The notes below the pieces were generated by a model that was not told the DNA's origin, ran no database searches, and saw nothing but the letters and a program-made list of their open reading frames with translations. Below, piece by piece: positions 1 to 13,355 of a stretch of 64,000 bases of DNA. How positions within the stretch are numbered: the first letter of the stretch is position 1; every line of letters starts with the position of its first letter. The translations under genes were made by a program, and so were the position numbers. The DNA comes from Pseudomonas sp. Fl4BN1 (lineage in GTDB: Bacteria > Pseudomonadota > Gammaproteobacteria > Pseudomonadales > Pseudomonadaceae): positions 124,001 to 188,000 of the forward strand of contig NZ_JAAARM010000009.1 of NCBI RefSeq assembly GCF_009908285.1, written 5' to 3'.

Positions 1-927
1 GCCATCATCGCGATGATCGTTGGCGGGTTTTGCGTATTGCTGTTTGGTATCCAGTTGGGAGAAGGCCATAGCAGTGGGGGGCTGGGAAATCTCTGGAACT
101 ATGGCGGCTTTTTCCCCAATGGCTTGGAGGGCATGATTGCCTCCTTCAGCATTGTCATGTTCGCGTTCGGCGGGATCGAAGTGATTGGCATCGCCGCCGG
201 CGAGGCCAAGGATCCGCAACGCATGATTCCCAAGGCCATCAACTCGGTACCGCTGCGGATCCTGATCTTCTATGTCCTTACCTTGCTGGTTCTGCTGACA
301 TTGTTTCCTTGGTCGAGCATTGGCAGCCAGGGCAGTCCTTTCGTGCAGATATTCAGCAGCCTGGGAATAGACTCGGCGGCCACTGTGCTGAATATCGTGG
401 TGATTTCTGCAGTGGTCTCGGCGATCAACAGCGACATTTTCAGCGCCGGCCGGATGATGTACGGCATGGCCGCCATTGGCCAGGCCCCAGCAGTGTTCGC
501 CAGGACCTCACAATTCGGCGTGCCCTGGATGACGGTGCTGGTGATGTCAGTGGCGCTGCTGTTGGCAGTACTACTCAATTACTGGGTACCGGAAGAACTG
601 TTCCTGATCTTCGCTTCGCTGGTGACCTTTTCGGTGGTCTGGGTCTGGCTGATGATCCTGCTGTCGCAGATGGCCATGCGCCGTGGCATGACCGCCAATG
701 AGATCGAAGCACTGCACTTTCCAGTGCCGCTGGGGGCCGCTGGCCAGTACTGCACCGTGGTCTTCATGCTGTTCATTTTCGTGGTGCTGGGCGTATTCCC
801 CGAGACTCGTTTGGCGTTGTATGTAGGACTGGGTTGGCTGGCACTGCTGTCGCTGGCCTATTGGATATGGATAAAACCGGGCAATGCTGCGAGCGAGGCC
901 GGTATTGAAGCTCATGAAAAGGGATAA
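1..927 (+). CDS. Amino-acid permease of the APC/AAT family, 5'-truncated by the window edge
   Basis: Inner-membrane amino-acid importer. The frame is open from base 1, so the true start lies upstream; 308 codons remain of a family length near 450-470. The visible part carries alternating hydrophobic segments consistent with roughly seven C-terminal membrane helices. It also has the conserved family stretch [19 protein letters not shown] near visible residue 56, which lines the substrate path in AAT-type permeases. The substrate cannot be read from sequence; ProY/GABA-permease-like proteins are the nearest types I recognise. The stop lies 4 bases before the hydroxylase start, so the two are probably co-transcribed. 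Confidence 0.85.
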   Translation, partial: AIIAMIVGGFCVLLFGIQLGEGHSSGGLGNLWNYGGFFPNGLEGMIASFSIVMFAFGGIEVIGIAAGEAKDPQRMIPKAINSVPLRILIFYVLTLLVLLTLFPWSSIGSQGSPFVQIFSSLGIDSAATVLNIVVISAVVSAINSDIFSAGRMMYGMAAIGQAPAVFARTSQFGVPWMTVLVMSVALLLAVLLNYWVPEELFLIFASLVTFSVVWVWLMILLSQMAMRRGMTANEIEALHFPVPLGAAGQYCTVVFMLFIFVVLGVFPETRLALYVGLGWLALLSLAYWIWIKPGNAASEAGIEAHEKG

Positions 928-931
928 CCCC

Positions 932-1744
932 ATGCGATCATTCGAGTTGCCGCGTTCTACTGTTGAAGCCTTCCAGCGCGATGGTGCGGTTTGCATTCGC
1001 CAACTGTTCAACACTGATGAAGTCGCCCTGCTGGAGCAGGGCATCGAGCACAACCTGGCACTTCCCAGCGAACGGGCCAAGGTCGCCAGCCGGCCTGATG
1101 ATCCTGGCTGGTTCTTCGAGGACTTCTGCAACTGGAGCGAAAATCCGGCCTATCGGCGGTTCATTTTCGAAAGCCGGGTCGGTCATGTGGCAGCGCAGTT
1201 GATGGACAGTGAACAAGCCCGGCTGTATCACGATCATTTGCTGGTCAAGGAACCCAACACTCGACAGCGCACGCCCTGGCACCAGGATCAGCCTTACTAC
1301 AACGTCGAGGGACGACAGAATTGCAGCATGTGGATGCCGGTGGACCCGGTTGCCCGAGAGTCGACCCTGGAGTTTGTCGCGGGTTCTCACTTGGGACCCT
1401 GGCTGATGCCCCGAACCTTTCTCGACAATCAAGCTAAATGGTTTCCGGAAGGTAGCCTGGCGGATCTTCCGGATATCGAGGCCGATCGTTCGGCGTGGAA
1501 TATTCTTGGCTGGGAACTGCAGCCCGGAGATGCCGTGTTTTTTCACATGCTGACCCTGCACGGAGCCGGGGGCGTCGGAGGAGATCGACGGCGACGGGCG
1601 TTCTCCCTGCGCTTCCTCGGGGAAGACATGCGCCATGCTCCTAGGCCCTGGCGCACGTCTCCGGAGTTTCCCGGCCTGGTCGAGCAATTGTCGGCCGGGG
1701 CACCCCTGGAGCATGAGTTGTTTCCGCAACTCTGGCCTGAGTAA
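932..1744 (+). CDS. Phytanoyl-CoA dioxygenase (PhyH) family Fe(II)/2-oxoglutarate hydroxylase
   Basis: About 270-residue double-stranded beta-helix oxygenase. The iron-binding facial triad is visible as WHQDQPYY (His-x-Asp) and a distal LHGAGG His, followed by an Arg-rich stretch (GGDRRRRAFSLRF) that would bind 2-oxoglutarate. Enzymes of this family hydroxylate small molecules, including amino acids, ectoine-like compounds and phosphonates, so coupling with the upstream permease suggests uptake plus hydroxylation of one substrate. In-frame ATGs also exist at 884 and 914. The ATG at 932 is preferred because AAAAGGGA lies at the right distance and it avoids overlap with the permease. The substrate is unknown. 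Confidence 0.82.
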   Translation: MRSFELPRSTVEAFQRDGAVCIRQLFNTDEVALLEQGIEHNLALPSERAKVASRPDDPGWFFEDFCNWSENPAYRRFIFESRVGHVAAQLMDSEQARLYHDHLLVKEPNTRQRTPWHQDQPYYNVEGRQNCSMWMPVDPVARESTLEFVAGSHLGPWLMPRTFLDNQAKWFPEGSLADLPDIEADRSAWNILGWELQPGDAVFFHMLTLHGAGGVGGDRRRRAFSLRFLGEDMRHAPRPWRTSPEFPGLVEQLSAGAPLEHELFPQLWPE

Positions 1745-1748
1745 GCGG

Positions 1749-2170
1749 TTACCCACAGATAGGTCGCTCCGGCGACCTATTTTTTTGCCTGCCCTACGGT
1801 TTTTTTCGATCTTCGCGGGAGCTTGGTCCTTCGAAGGGTATTGCTGTGGGCGCTCGGGTGGCCATTTCTGTGGATTAAGCCCTGTGCATAACTGCCCTTT
1901 AGCTCAGTTGATAACAGGACCTGAAAACTGATGATAACTACCCCTGTGGATAACACCCCCATTCATCCACAGGTTTAAAGCGCTTATCCAAGGGGCTCAT
2001 CAGTACCTAACCACAGAGTTTAAATTCTCTGTACACATTGAATATAAAGGTCTGTAGCAATCTATCCACAGATAAGGTGGTGCATAAGAATAAACATAAA
2101 AACAAAGATTTAATAAATCTCTCTCTTTTAATTTCTATTGTCCGTGAGTCATCCACAGCTGGTTAAATTT
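1749..2170. other. DnaA-box cluster with AT-rich stretch, origin-like non-coding region
   Basis: The 540 bases between 1745 and 2284 contain no convincing gene. Exact TTATNCACA boxes occur at 1883-1891 (TGTGCATAA, minus) and 1945-1953 (TGTGGATAA, minus). One-mismatch boxes occur at 1749-1757, 1869-1877, 1963-1971, 2062-2070, 2079-2087 and 2149-2157. An A/T-rich segment at about 2087-2142 could serve as an unwinding element. Pseudomonas oriC is classically placed between rpmH and dnaA, which are not in this window, so this may be a secondary origin or a DnaA-binding regulatory region for mnmG. Function is inferred. Confidence 0.6.
1761..1786 (+). terminator. Rho-independent terminator after the hydroxylase
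   Basis: The stem AGGTCGC (1761-1767) pairs with GCGACCT (1772-1778) around a 4-base loop and is followed by ATTTTTTT. It separates the permease/hydroxylase unit from the origin-like region and mnmG. Confidence 0.85.
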
Positions 2171-2284
2171 TGTGCAAAGGGTTCTTTAGAAAGGGCGAAC
2201 TCCCTATACTTGCCGCCTTGATCCAAAAACCAACCCAACAACTATTCCTAATTACTCCTACTTGAAGCAGGCACGAGGTGCGTG

Positions 2285-4177
2285 GTGGATTTCCCTTCCC
2301 GTTTTGAAGTGATCGTCATCGGCGGCGGTCATGCCGGTACCGAGGCAGCACTTGCATCAGCACGCATGGGGGCAAAAACCCTGTTGCTGACGCATAACGT
2401 GGAAACCCTCGGAGCAATGAGCTGCAATCCCGCAATCGGTGGGATTGGTAAAAGCCATCTGGTCAAGGAAATCGATGCCCTGGGCGGCGCGATGGCCATG
2501 GCTACAGATAAAGGTGGTATTCAATTTCGCGTATTGAACAGCCGCAAAGGCCCGGCCGTGCGCGCTACTCGCGCCCAGGCCGACCGGGTTCTGTACAAGG
2601 CAGCTGTCCGCGAAGCGCTGGAAAACCAGCCGAACCTGTGGATATTTCAACAGGCCGCTGATGACCTGATCGTTGAACAGGATCAGGTACGGGGTGTGGT
2701 CACCCAGATGGGCCTGCGTTTCTTCGCAGAGTCCGTGGTGTTGACCACCGGTACCTTCCTGGGTGGACTTATCCACATCGGCATGCAGAACTATTCCGGT
2801 GGCCGGGCCGGTGATCCTCCGTCGATTGCCCTGGCTCAGCGTCTGCGCGAATTGCCTTTACGCGTCGGTCGTCTGAAAACCGGTACCCCACCGCGTATCG
2901 ATGGGCGTTCTGTGGATTTCTCGGTAATGACCGAGCAACCAGGCGATACGCCAATTCCGGTCATGTCGTTCATGGGGTCCAAAGAGCAGCATCCACAGCA
3001 AGTCAGCTGCTGGATCACTCACACCAATGCCCGCACCCACGAAATCATTGCCTCCAACCTTGATCGTTCGCCGATGTATTCCGGTGTGATCGAAGGTATT
3101 GGCCCGCGTTACTGCCCGTCGATTGAAGACAAGATCCATCGCTTCGCCGACAAGGAAAGCCATCAGGTCTTTATCGAACCGGAAGGTCTTACCACTCACG
3201 AGCTGTACCCGAACGGGATATCCACATCCTTGCCGTTCGATGTGCAGTTGCAGATCGTCCAGTCGATCCGCGGTATGGAGAATGCTCATATCGTGCGTCC
3301 TGGTTATGCGATCGAGTACGACTACTTCGATCCGCGGGACCTGAAGTACAGCCTGGAAACCAAAGTTATCGGCGGCCTGTTCTTTGCCGGGCAAATCAAT
3401 GGCACCACCGGCTACGAAGAAGCCGGCGCCCAAGGTTTGCTGGCTGGCGCCAACGCAGCATTGCGTGCACAGGGCAAAGACAGCTGGTGCCCGCGTCGCG
3501 ATGAGGCGTACATCGGAGTATTGGTCGACGACCTGATTACCCTGGGGACCCAGGAACCGTATCGGATGTTCACTTCCCGCGCTGAATACCGCCTGATCCT
3601 GCGTGAAGATAACGCCGACCTGCGCCTGACCGAGAAAGGTCGCGAGCTGGGTTTGGTGGATGACGTTCGCTGGGCTGCGTTCTGCAAAAAACGCGAAAGC
3701 ATTACGCTGGAAGAACAACGTCTGAAAAGCACCTGGGTTCGCCCAGGTACCGAGCAGGGCGATGCCATTGCCGAAAAATTCGGTACGCCGCTGACTCACG
3801 AATACAACCTGCTGAACCTGCTGAGCCGTCCGGAAATCGACTACGCTGGTCTGGTCGAAGTGACCGGGCAGGGCGCAGAAGATCCACAGGTCGCCGAACA
3901 GGTTGAAATCAAGACCAAATACGCCGGTTACATCGATCGCCAGCAGGATGAGATTGCTCGTCTGCGGGCCAGTGAAGACACCAAGCTGCCTGTGGATATC
4001 GATTACACCAACATTTCTGGGCTCTCCAAAGAGATCCAGAGCAAGTTGGGCGCTACCCGTCCAGAGACCTTGGGCCAGGCTTCACGTATTCCAGGTGTGA
4101 CGCCTGCGGCGATTTCCCTGTTGATGATTCATTTGAAAAAACGCGGCGCGGGCCGTCAGTTGGAGCAAAGCGCTTGA
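2285..4177 (+). CDS. mnmG: tRNA uridine-5-carboxymethylaminomethyl modification enzyme MnmG (GidA)
   Basis: FAD-dependent subunit of the MnmE-MnmG complex, which installs the (carboxymethyl)aminomethyl group at U34 of several tRNAs in the cytoplasm. The N-terminal dinucleotide fold is [16 protein letters not shown]. The family signatures [13 protein letters not shown] (~180) and [13 protein letters not shown] (~375) are present, and the length of 630 is typical. There are two tandem GTG codons at 2282 and 2285. The second gives the M-D-F-P start usual in Pseudomonas. It heads mnmG-rsmG-parA-parB, and rsmG overlaps its stop. mnmE is not directly upstream. Confidence 0.97.
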   Translation: MDFPSRFEVIVIGGGHAGTEAALASARMGAKTLLLTHNVETLGAMSCNPAIGGIGKSHLVKEIDALGGAMAMATDKGGIQFRVLNSRKGPAVRATRAQADRVLYKAAVREALENQPNLWIFQQAADDLIVEQDQVRGVVTQMGLRFFAESVVLTTGTFLGGLIHIGMQNYSGGRAGDPPSIALAQRLRELPLRVGRLKTGTPPRIDGRSVDFSVMTEQPGDTPIPVMSFMGSKEQHPQQVSCWITHTNARTHEIIASNLDRSPMYSGVIEGIGPRYCPSIEDKIHRFADKESHQVFIEPEGLTTHELYPNGISTSLPFDVQLQIVQSIRGMENAHIVRPGYAIEYDYFDPRDLKYSLETKVIGGLFFAGQINGTTGYEEAGAQGLLAGANAALRAQGKDSWCPRRDEAYIGVLVDDLITLGTQEPYRMFTSRAEYRLILREDNADLRLTEKGRELGLVDDVRWAAFCKKRESITLEEQRLKSTWVRPGTEQGDAIAEKFGTPLTHEYNLLNLLSRPEIDYAGLVEVTGQGAEDPQVAEQVEIKTKYAGYIDRQQDEIARLRASEDTKLPVDIDYTNISGLSKEIQSKLGATRPETLGQASRIPGVTPAAISLLMIHLKKRGAGRQLEQSA

Positions 4178-4818
4178 GTTCGTTGGTCACCTCGCAACAC
4201 GCCGAAGAGTTATCCACAGGTGCTCGCCAGCTCGGTGTCAACCTGACACAAACCCAGCACGAGTTGCTGCTGGGTTATCTGGCCCTGTTGATCAAATGGA
4301 ACAAGGCTTACAACCTCACAGCTGTCCGCGATCCGGATGAAATGGTTTCGCGCCACTTGCTCGATAGCCTGAGCGTGATGTCCTTCATCGAAAATGGCCG
4401 CTGGCTGGATGTCGGCAGTGGCGGCGGGATGCCTGGTATTCCGCTGGCTATCCTGTTTCCAGACTCGCAAGTGACCTGCCTGGACAGCAATGGCAAGAAA
4501 ACCCGCTTCCTGACCCAGGTCAAACTCGAATTGAAACTGGATAACCTGCAAGTTATCCACAGTCGTGTTGAAGCTTTCCAGCCGGAACAGCCGTTTAACG
4601 GGATCATCTCCCGGGCTTTCAGCAGCATGGAGAACTTCAGCAACTGGACTCGCCACCTTGGCGATCGCGATACACGTTGGCTGGCAATGAAGGGCGTTCA
4701 TCCCGCTGATGAGCTGGTAGCATTGCCGGCAGACTTCCACCTCGATAGCGAACACGCCTTGGCCGTACCTGGTTGCCAAGGCCAACGCCATCTGCTGATA
4801 CTGCGCCGCACGGCATGA
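4174..4818 (+). CDS. rsmG: 16S rRNA m7G527 methyltransferase RsmG (GidB)
   Basis: SAM-dependent methyltransferase for N7 of G527 in 16S rRNA. The 214 residues match the family. The SAM-binding motif [15 protein letters not shown] lies near residue 73, preceded by the [20 protein letters not shown] block typical of GidB. It starts at TTG 4174, overlapping the mnmG stop by four bases (TTGA), so translation is probably coupled. Two exact DnaA boxes fall inside the gene (4210-4218 and 4553-4561). Confidence 0.95.
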   Translation: MSSLVTSQHAEELSTGARQLGVNLTQTQHELLLGYLALLIKWNKAYNLTAVRDPDEMVSRHLLDSLSVMSFIENGRWLDVGSGGGMPGIPLAILFPDSQVTCLDSNGKKTRFLTQVKLELKLDNLQVIHSRVEAFQPEQPFNGIISRAFSSMENFSNWTRHLGDRDTRWLAMKGVHPADELVALPADFHLDSEHALAVPGCQGQRHLLILRRTA

Positions 4819-4836
4819 TTGGGAACACAAGCAAGA

Positions 4837-5634
4837 ATGGCTAAGGTATTCGCGATAGCGAACCAAAAAGGTGGCGTGGGCAAGACCACCACCTGCATCA
4901 ACCTCGCAGCATCCCTGGTCGCAACCAAGCGCCGGGTGCTGTTGATCGATCTTGATCCACAGGGCAACGCCACCATGGGTAGCGGTGTGGATAAACACGG
5001 TTTGGAAAACTCGGTCTATGACTTGCTGATCGGTGAATGCGACCTGGCCCAGGCCATGCATTTCTCCGAGCACGGCGGTTATCAACTGCTGCCGGCCAAC
5101 CGCGACCTGACTGCGGCGGAAGTGGTCCTGCTGGAAATGCAGATGAAGGAAAGCCGCCTGCGCAGTGCTTTGGCGCCTATCCGTGAGAACTACGACTACA
5201 TTCTGATCGACTGCCCACCGTCGCTGTCGATGCTTACCCTCAATGCCCTGGTGGCCGCCGACGGGGTAATTATCCCCATGCAGTGCGAATACTTCGCACT
5301 GGAAGGCCTGAGCGACCTTGTGGATAACATCAAGCGCATTGCTGAATTGCTCAATCCTCAGCTGAAGATCGAAGGTTTGCTGCGCACCATGTTCGATCCG
5401 CGCCTGAGCCTGATGAACGATGTTTCCGCGCAGCTCAAGGAGCACTTCGGTGAGCAGCTGTACGACACCGTGATTCCGCGCAACATCCGTTTGGCCGAGG
5501 CGCCGAGTTACGGCATGCCGGCATTGGCGTACGACAAACAATCCCGTGGCGCGCTGGCCTATCTGGCCCTGGCGGGCGAGATGGTTCGCCGGCAACGTAA
5601 ACAATCCCGCGCCGCAGCCGCCCAGCCAACTTAA
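4837..5634 (+). CDS. parA: Chromosome-partitioning ATPase ParA (Soj)
   Basis: Walker-type ATPase that binds nucleoid DNA non-specifically and drives segregation of ParB-parS complexes. The deviant Walker A motif KGGVGKTT (residues ~11-18), the DLDPQGN switch and the IDCPPSLSML Walker B region are intact. Length is 265 residues. The ATG at 4837 gives the usual M-A-K-V-F-A-I-A-N-Q start; a TTG at 4819 also opens the frame. It lies 18 bases after rsmG and 9 before parB. DnaA boxes at 4986-4994 and 5319-5327 lie within it. In Bacillus, Soj regulates DnaA, so this overlap of functions may matter. Confidence 0.96.
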   Translation: MAKVFAIANQKGGVGKTTTCINLAASLVATKRRVLLIDLDPQGNATMGSGVDKHGLENSVYDLLIGECDLAQAMHFSEHGGYQLLPANRDLTAAEVVLLEMQMKESRLRSALAPIRENYDYILIDCPPSLSMLTLNALVAADGVIIPMQCEYFALEGLSDLVDNIKRIAELLNPQLKIEGLLRTMFDPRLSLMNDVSAQLKEHFGEQLYDTVIPRNIRLAEAPSYGMPALAYDKQSRGALAYLALAGEMVRRQRKQSRAAAAQPT

Positions 5635-5643
5635 GGAATCCCC

Positions 5644-6516
5644 ATGGCCGTCAAGAAACGTGGTCTCGGACGTGGACTGGATGCACTGCTGAGTGGTCCG
5701 ACTGTCAGTGCACTGGAAGAACAAGCGGTGCAGGCTGACCAGCGCGAGCTGCAACACCTGCCGCTGGACCTGATCCAGCGTGGCAAGTACCAGCCACGCC
5801 GCGACATGGACCCCCAGGCGCTGGAGGAACTGGCTAACTCCATCAAGGCCCAGGGCGTGATGCAGCCGATCGTGGTGCGTCCCATCGGTTCCGGTCGCTT
5901 TGAAATCATCGCCGGTGAACGCCGCTGGCGTGCCAGCCAGCAGGCTGGCCAGGAAACCATCCCGGCAATGGTCCGCGATGTACCGGATGAAACCGCCATC
6001 GCCATGGCGCTGATCGAGAACATCCAGCGCGAAGATCTCAATCCCATCGAAGAGGCAGTTGCCCTGCAGCGTTTGCAGCAGGAATTCCAGCTGACTCAGC
6101 AGCAGGTCGCCGAAGCAGTGGGCAAGTCCCGTGTCAGCGTAGCCAACCTGCTGCGCCTGATTGCCTTGCCTGAGGTGATCAAGACCATGCTGTCCCACGG
6201 CGACCTGGAAATGGGTCATGCCCGTGCATTGCTCGGATTGCCGGAAAATCAACAGGTTGAAGGGGCGCGACACGTTGTCGCACGAGGCCTCACTGTGCGC
6301 CAGACCGAAGCCCTGGTACGCCAGTGGTTGAGTGGCAACCAGGAGCCTGCTGAACCGGTCAAGACAGACCCGGATATTGCCCGTCTCGAGCAGCGCCTGG
6401 CCGAGCGCCTGGGCTCTGCGGTGCAGATCCGCCACGGTAAGAAGGGCAAAGGGCAGTTGGTGATTGGCTACAACTCCCTGGATGAGCTACAAGGCGTCCT
6501 CGCTCACATCCGCTGA
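5644..6516 (+). CDS. parB: Chromosome-partitioning protein ParB (Spo0J)
   Basis: CTP-dependent DNA clamp that loads at parS and spreads. The 290-residue protein starts with the conserved GRGLDALLSG ParA-interaction segment. The CTP-binding motif GERRWRA lies near residue 98 and ENIQRE near residue 123. A helix-turn-helix (TQQQVAEAVGKSRVSVANLLRL) and a C-terminal dimerisation domain follow. Two matching parS palindromes are present downstream in this window at 39213-39228 and 54818-54833. ATG 5644 has AAGGAA a few bases upstream. Confidence 0.97.
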   Translation: MAVKKRGLGRGLDALLSGPTVSALEEQAVQADQRELQHLPLDLIQRGKYQPRRDMDPQALEELANSIKAQGVMQPIVVRPIGSGRFEIIAGERRWRASQQAGQETIPAMVRDVPDETAIAMALIENIQREDLNPIEEAVALQRLQQEFQLTQQQVAEAVGKSRVSVANLLRLIALPEVIKTMLSHGDLEMGHARALLGLPENQQVEGARHVVARGLTVRQTEALVRQWLSGNQEPAEPVKTDPDIARLEQRLAERLGSAVQIRHGKKGKGQLVIGYNSLDELQGVLAHIR

Positions 6517-6561
6517 AACATTTCCTTATGTAGCGCGCAGTCGGAAATCACTACCTGGCAG

Positions 6562-6590
6562 TTGAATAGGGGCTGAACCGCCCCTATACT
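6562..6590 (+). promoter_or_regulatory. Sigma70-type promoter of the atp operon
   Basis: TTGAAT (6562-6567) and TATACT (6585-6590) are separated by exactly 17 bases. The spacer contains a 7-bp inverted repeat (TAGGGGC 6567-6573 with GCCCCTA 6580-6586), which may be an operator or a short hairpin ending parB transcription. Good spacing and position upstream of atpI support the call. Confidence 0.75.
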
Positions 6591-6664
6591 CTGCGCGCAT
6601 TTTGTCGGCACAAATTATGCCAAGTTATTGAATTCTGGCAGCCGACCCATGAGGAGCAAGAGCG

Positions 6665-7961
<1,297 letters not shown>

Positions 7962-7985
7962 GACCAGTCTCGACTAGTCTGATGT

Positions 7986-8007
7986 CCCTCTCGTTGCGGC
8001 GAGAGGG
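7986..8007 (+). promoter_or_regulatory. Intercistronic hairpin between atpB and atpE
   Basis: CCCTCTCG (7986-7993) pairs with CGAGAGGG (8000-8007) around TTGCGG, with no T-tract after it. It lies in the 133-base gap before atpE, whose product is needed in about tenfold excess. It may stabilise the mRNA or adjust relative expression, as known for the E. coli atpB-atpE gap. Role inferred. Confidence 0.55.
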
Positions 8008-8079
8008 GGCCCTTCTCGGGCTCGATGAAACGATTTGTTTTACCGCTTTAATCTAAAAAACCTAAACCATACGACGTAA

Positions 8080-8352
<273 letters not shown>

Positions 8353-8409
8353 TCACTCGATTATTCGAGTTGATTGGTGTGACGGACAACGAACGAGCGA
8401 GGTGTTGGC

Positions 8410-8880
8410 GTGAACATTAATGCAACCCTGATTGGCCAGTCCGTTGCGTTCTTAATTTTTGTATTGTTCTGCATGAAGTTCATTTGGCCTCCGGTCATTG
8501 CTGCTTTGCACGAACGTCAAAAGAAGATCGCGGATGGATTGGACGCTGCCAGCCGAGCAGCTCGTGACCTGGAGCTGGCCCAAGATAAAGCGGGTCAGCA
8601 ACTGCGCGAAGCTAAAGCTCAGGCAGCTGAAATCATTGAGCAAGCCAAGAAGCGCGGTTCTCAGATCGTCGACGAAGCCCGTGAACAGGCTCGTGTCGAA
8701 GCTGATCGTGTGAAGGCTCAGGCTCAGGCCGAGATCGAACAGGAACTGAACGGTGTCAAAGACGCGCTGCGTGCCCAACTGGGTAGCCTGGCAGTCAATG
8801 GCGCAGAGAAGATCCTGGGTGCCACAATCGATCAAAACGCGCACGCAGAGCTGGTTAACAAACTGGCTGCTGAAATTTAA
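8410..8880 (+). CDS. atpF: F1Fo ATP synthase subunit b
   Basis: Peripheral-stalk subunit, 156 residues. One N-terminal membrane helix (about residues 5-25) is followed by a long Ala/Glu/Lys-rich coiled coil. It begins at GTG 8410 (M-N-I-N-A-T), the family start, preceded by GCGAGGTG. Twelve bases separate it from atpH. Confidence 0.97.
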   Translation: MNINATLIGQSVAFLIFVLFCMKFIWPPVIAALHERQKKIADGLDAASRAARDLELAQDKAGQQLREAKAQAAEIIEQAKKRGSQIVDEAREQARVEADRVKAQAQAEIEQELNGVKDALRAQLGSLAVNGAEKILGATIDQNAHAELVNKLAAEI

Positions 8881-8892
8881 GCGAGGGCGATC

Positions 8893-9429
8893 ATGGCAGA
8901 ATTGACCACGTTGGCCCGACCTTACGCTAAGGCGGCCTTCGAGCACGCTCAGGCCCACCAGCAGCTGGCCTCTTGGTCAGCCATGCTCGGCCTGGCTGCA
9001 GCGGTGTCACAAGATGACACCATGCAGCGCGTGCTTAAGGCCCCGCGACTGACGAGCGCAGAAAAGGCCAACACTTTTATCGAAGTGTGTGGCGACAAGT
9101 TTGATGCACAGGCACAGAATTTCATTCACATTGCCGCCGAAAACGACCGTCTCCTGCTATTGCCGGAGATCTCGGCTCTGTTCGACCTGTACAAGGCTGA
9201 ACAAGAGAAGTCGGTAGATGTGGACGTCACCAGTGCTTACGCATTGAACCAAGAACAGCAAGACAAACTCGCCAAGGTTCTCAGTGCACGGCTCGGCCGG
9301 GAAGTGCGACTGCACGCTGCGGAGGATGCCAGCTTGATTGGTGGCGTCGTAATCCGCGCCGGCGACCTGGTTATCGATGGCTCGATTCGCGGCAAACTCG
9401 CGAACCTTGCCGAAGCATTGAAATCTTGA
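8893..9429 (+). CDS. atpH: F1Fo ATP synthase subunit delta
   Basis: Peripheral-stalk protein connecting subunit b to the top of F1. 178 residues, all-helical N-terminal domain beginning with the typical [11 protein letters not shown]. The C-terminal segment ([20 protein letters not shown]) matches the OSCP/delta signature. Normal length and position. Confidence 0.97.
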   Translation: MAELTTLARPYAKAAFEHAQAHQQLASWSAMLGLAAAVSQDDTMQRVLKAPRLTSAEKANTFIEVCGDKFDAQAQNFIHIAAENDRLLLLPEISALFDLYKAEQEKSVDVDVTSAYALNQEQQDKLAKVLSARLGREVRLHAAEDASLIGGVVIRAGDLVIDGSIRGKLANLAEALKS

Positions 9430-9450
9430 GTTTGAAGGGGCAGCAGAGCA

Positions 9451-10995
9451 ATGCAGCAACTCAATCCTTCCGAAATAAGTGAAATTATCAAGGGCCGCAT
9501 CGACAAGCTCGATGTGACCTCCCAAGCCCGTAACGAAGGCACAGTCGTCAGCGTTTCTGACGGTATCGTGCGGATTCACGGTCTGGCCGACGTCATGTAC
9601 GGCGAGATGATCGAGTTTCCGGGCGGTGTCTACGGTATGGCCCTCAACCTTGAGCAAGACTCTGTAGGTGCCGTTGTATTGGGCGCTTACCAGTCTCTGG
9701 CTGAAGGCATGAGCGCCAAGTGCACTGGCCGCATCCTCGAAGTTCCGGTTGGTAAGGAACTGCTGGGTCGCGTAGTCGATGCATTGGGTAACCCAGTTGA
9801 CGGCAAAGGTCCGCTGAACAACACCGAGACCGATGCGGTCGAGAAAGTTGCTCCAGGCGTGATCTGGCGTAAGTCGGTAGACCAGCCTGTACAGACTGGC
9901 TACAAGGCTGTCGATGCCATGATTCCTGTCGGCCGTGGCCAGCGTGAGCTGATCATCGGTGACCGTCAGATCGGTAAAACCGCTCTGGCGATCGACGCGA
10001 TCATCAACCAGAAAGACAGCGGCATCTTCTGCGTCTACGTAGCAATCGGTCAGAAACAATCGACCATCGCCAACGTGGTTCGCAAACTGGAAGAAAACGG
10101 CGCCTTGGCCAACACGATCATCGTGGCTGCCAGTGCTTCGGAATCTCCTGCGCTGCAGTTCCTGGCACCGTACTCCGGTTGCACCATGGGCGAGTACTTC
10201 CGCGACCGCGGTGAAGACGCGCTGATCGTTTATGACGATCTGTCCAAGCAAGCAGTGGCTTACCGCCAGATTTCCCTGCTGCTGCGCCGTCCACCAGGCC
10301 GTGAAGCTTACCCAGGCGACGTGTTCTATCTCCACTCCCGTCTGCTGGAGCGCGCATCTCGCGTTTCCGAAGAGTACGTAGAGAAGTTCACCAACGGCGC
10401 AGTGACCGGCAAAACCGGTTCCCTGACCGCACTGCCGATCATCGAAACTCAAGCTGGCGACGTTTCCGCGTTCGTTCCGACCAACGTGATTTCCATCACC
10501 GACGGTCAGATCTTCCTGGAATCGGCCATGTTCAACTCTGGCATCCGTCCAGCTGTGAACGCCGGTGTTTCGGTATCCCGTGTGGGTGGTGCCGCTCAGA
10601 CCAAGATCATCAAGAAGCTCTCCGGTGGTATCCGTACCGCTCTGGCTCAGTACCGTGAACTGGCGGCATTCGCCCAGTTCGCTTCTGACCTGGACGAAGC
10701 GACCCGCAAGCAACTTGAGCATGGTCAGCGCGTTACCGAGCTGATGAAGCAGAAGCAATACGCGCCGATGTCCATCGCCGACATGTCCTTGTCCCTGTAT
10801 GCCGCTGAACGTGGCTTCCTGACGGACGTCGAGATTGCCAAAGTTGGTAGCTTCGAACAGGCCATGATTGCTTACTTCAACCGCGATCACGCCGAATTGA
10901 TGGCGAAGATCAACGTGAAGGGTGACTTCAATGACGAAATCGACGCTGGCCTCAAAGCCGGTATCGAGAAGTTCAAAGCCACCCAAACCTGGTAA
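9451..10995 (+). CDS. atpA: F1Fo ATP synthase subunit alpha
   Basis: Non-catalytic nucleotide-binding F1 subunit, 514 residues. The P-loop GDRQIGKT is near residue 170, and the alpha/beta signature [14 protein letters not shown] lies near 367 and contains the arginine-finger region. It is full length and flanked by atpH and atpG. Confidence 0.99.
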   Translation: MQQLNPSEISEIIKGRIDKLDVTSQARNEGTVVSVSDGIVRIHGLADVMYGEMIEFPGGVYGMALNLEQDSVGAVVLGAYQSLAEGMSAKCTGRILEVPVGKELLGRVVDALGNPVDGKGPLNNTETDAVEKVAPGVIWRKSVDQPVQTGYKAVDAMIPVGRGQRELIIGDRQIGKTALAIDAIINQKDSGIFCVYVAIGQKQSTIANVVRKLEENGALANTIIVAASASESPALQFLAPYSGCTMGEYFRDRGEDALIVYDDLSKQAVAYRQISLLLRRPPGREAYPGDVFYLHSRLLERASRVSEEYVEKFTNGAVTGKTGSLTALPIIETQAGDVSAFVPTNVISITDGQIFLESAMFNSGIRPAVNAGVSVSRVGGAAQTKIIKKLSGGIRTALAQYRELAAFAQFASDLDEATRKQLEHGQRVTELMKQKQYAPMSIADMSLSLYAAERGFLTDVEIAKVGSFEQAMIAYFNRDHAELMAKINVKGDFNDEIDAGLKAGIEKFKATQTW

Positions 10996-11045
10996 GCCGC
11001 AGCGGGAGCCGCAAGGCTCCCGCTTGCTAACCTGATAGGTGTTAC

Positions 11046-11906
11046 ATGGCAGGCGCAAAAGAGATTCGCAGTAAGATTGCGAGCATCAAAAGCACGCAAA
11101 AAATTACCAGCGCCATGGAAAAAGTGGCGGTCAGCAAAATGCGCAAGGCACAAATGCGCATGGCTGCTAGCCGTCCTTATGCGGAGCGCATCCGCCAGGT
11201 TATTGGTCATCTGGCCAACGCCAACCCGGAATATCGTCACCCATTCATGATCGACCGTGCTATCAAGCGCGTCGGTTACGTTGTGGTGAGCAGTGACCGT
11301 GGTCTGTGTGGTGGCTTGAACACCAACCTGTTCAAGGCCCTGGTCAAGGACATGGCGGTAAACCGCGAACAAGGCGTCGAGATCGATCTGTGTGTGGTCG
11401 GTAGCAAGGGTGCGGCCTTCTTCCGCAACTTCGGCGGTAACGTCGTTGCAGCTATCAGCCATCTGGGTGAAGAACCGTCGATCAATGACCTGATCGGCAG
11501 CGTCAAGGTGATGCTGGATGCGTACCTGGAAGGCCGGATTGACCGCCTGTCCGTGGTATCCAACAAGTTCATCAACACCATGACCCAGCAGCCGACCGTG
11601 GAGCAGTTGATTCCACTGGAGGCAACCCCGGATCAAGAACTCAAGCACCACTGGGACTATCTCTATGAACCGGATGCCAAGGAGCTGCTGGACGGCTTGA
11701 TGGTCCGTTACGTGGAGTCGCAGGTCTACCAGGCGGTGGTCGAGAACAACGCAGCTGAACAAGCCGCGCGGATGATCGCAATGAAGAACGCTACCGACAA
11801 CGCCGGTGATCTGATCAGCGATTTGCAGCTGATCTACAACAAGGCGCGTCAGGCTGCGATCACCCAAGAGATCTCGGAAATCGTCGGCGGCGCTGCCGCG
11901 GTTTAA
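11046..11906 (+). CDS. atpG: F1Fo ATP synthase subunit gamma
   Basis: Central rotor shaft, 286 residues. The N-terminal helix ([20 protein letters not shown]) and the C-terminal helix with [12 protein letters not shown] are the family hallmarks. They form the coiled coil inside the alpha-beta hexamer. Positioned normally between atpA and atpD. Confidence 0.98.
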   Translation: MAGAKEIRSKIASIKSTQKITSAMEKVAVSKMRKAQMRMAASRPYAERIRQVIGHLANANPEYRHPFMIDRAIKRVGYVVVSSDRGLCGGLNTNLFKALVKDMAVNREQGVEIDLCVVGSKGAAFFRNFGGNVVAAISHLGEEPSINDLIGSVKVMLDAYLEGRIDRLSVVSNKFINTMTQQPTVEQLIPLEATPDQELKHHWDYLYEPDAKELLDGLMVRYVESQVYQAVVENNAAEQAARMIAMKNATDNAGDLISDLQLIYNKARQAAITQEISEIVGGAAAV

Positions 11907-13310
<1,404 letters not shown>

Positions 13311-13355
13311 TCCAGGCGCCCGGCAACGGGCGCTAATTTAGGTTGAGGCAAGCAG

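Noticed and set aside
1891..1920. tRNA-like string TTTAGCTCAGTTGATA
   Set aside because: It resembles a D-arm, but no acceptor pairing or T-arm (GGTTCGAATCC-like) follows. It lies among DnaA boxes.
4210..6435. 741-codon open frame on the minus strand opposite rsmG-parA-parB
   Set aside because: Composition (Gln/His-rich, low-complexity) is typical of the antisense of GC-rich genes, and three well-recognised genes occupy the plus strand.
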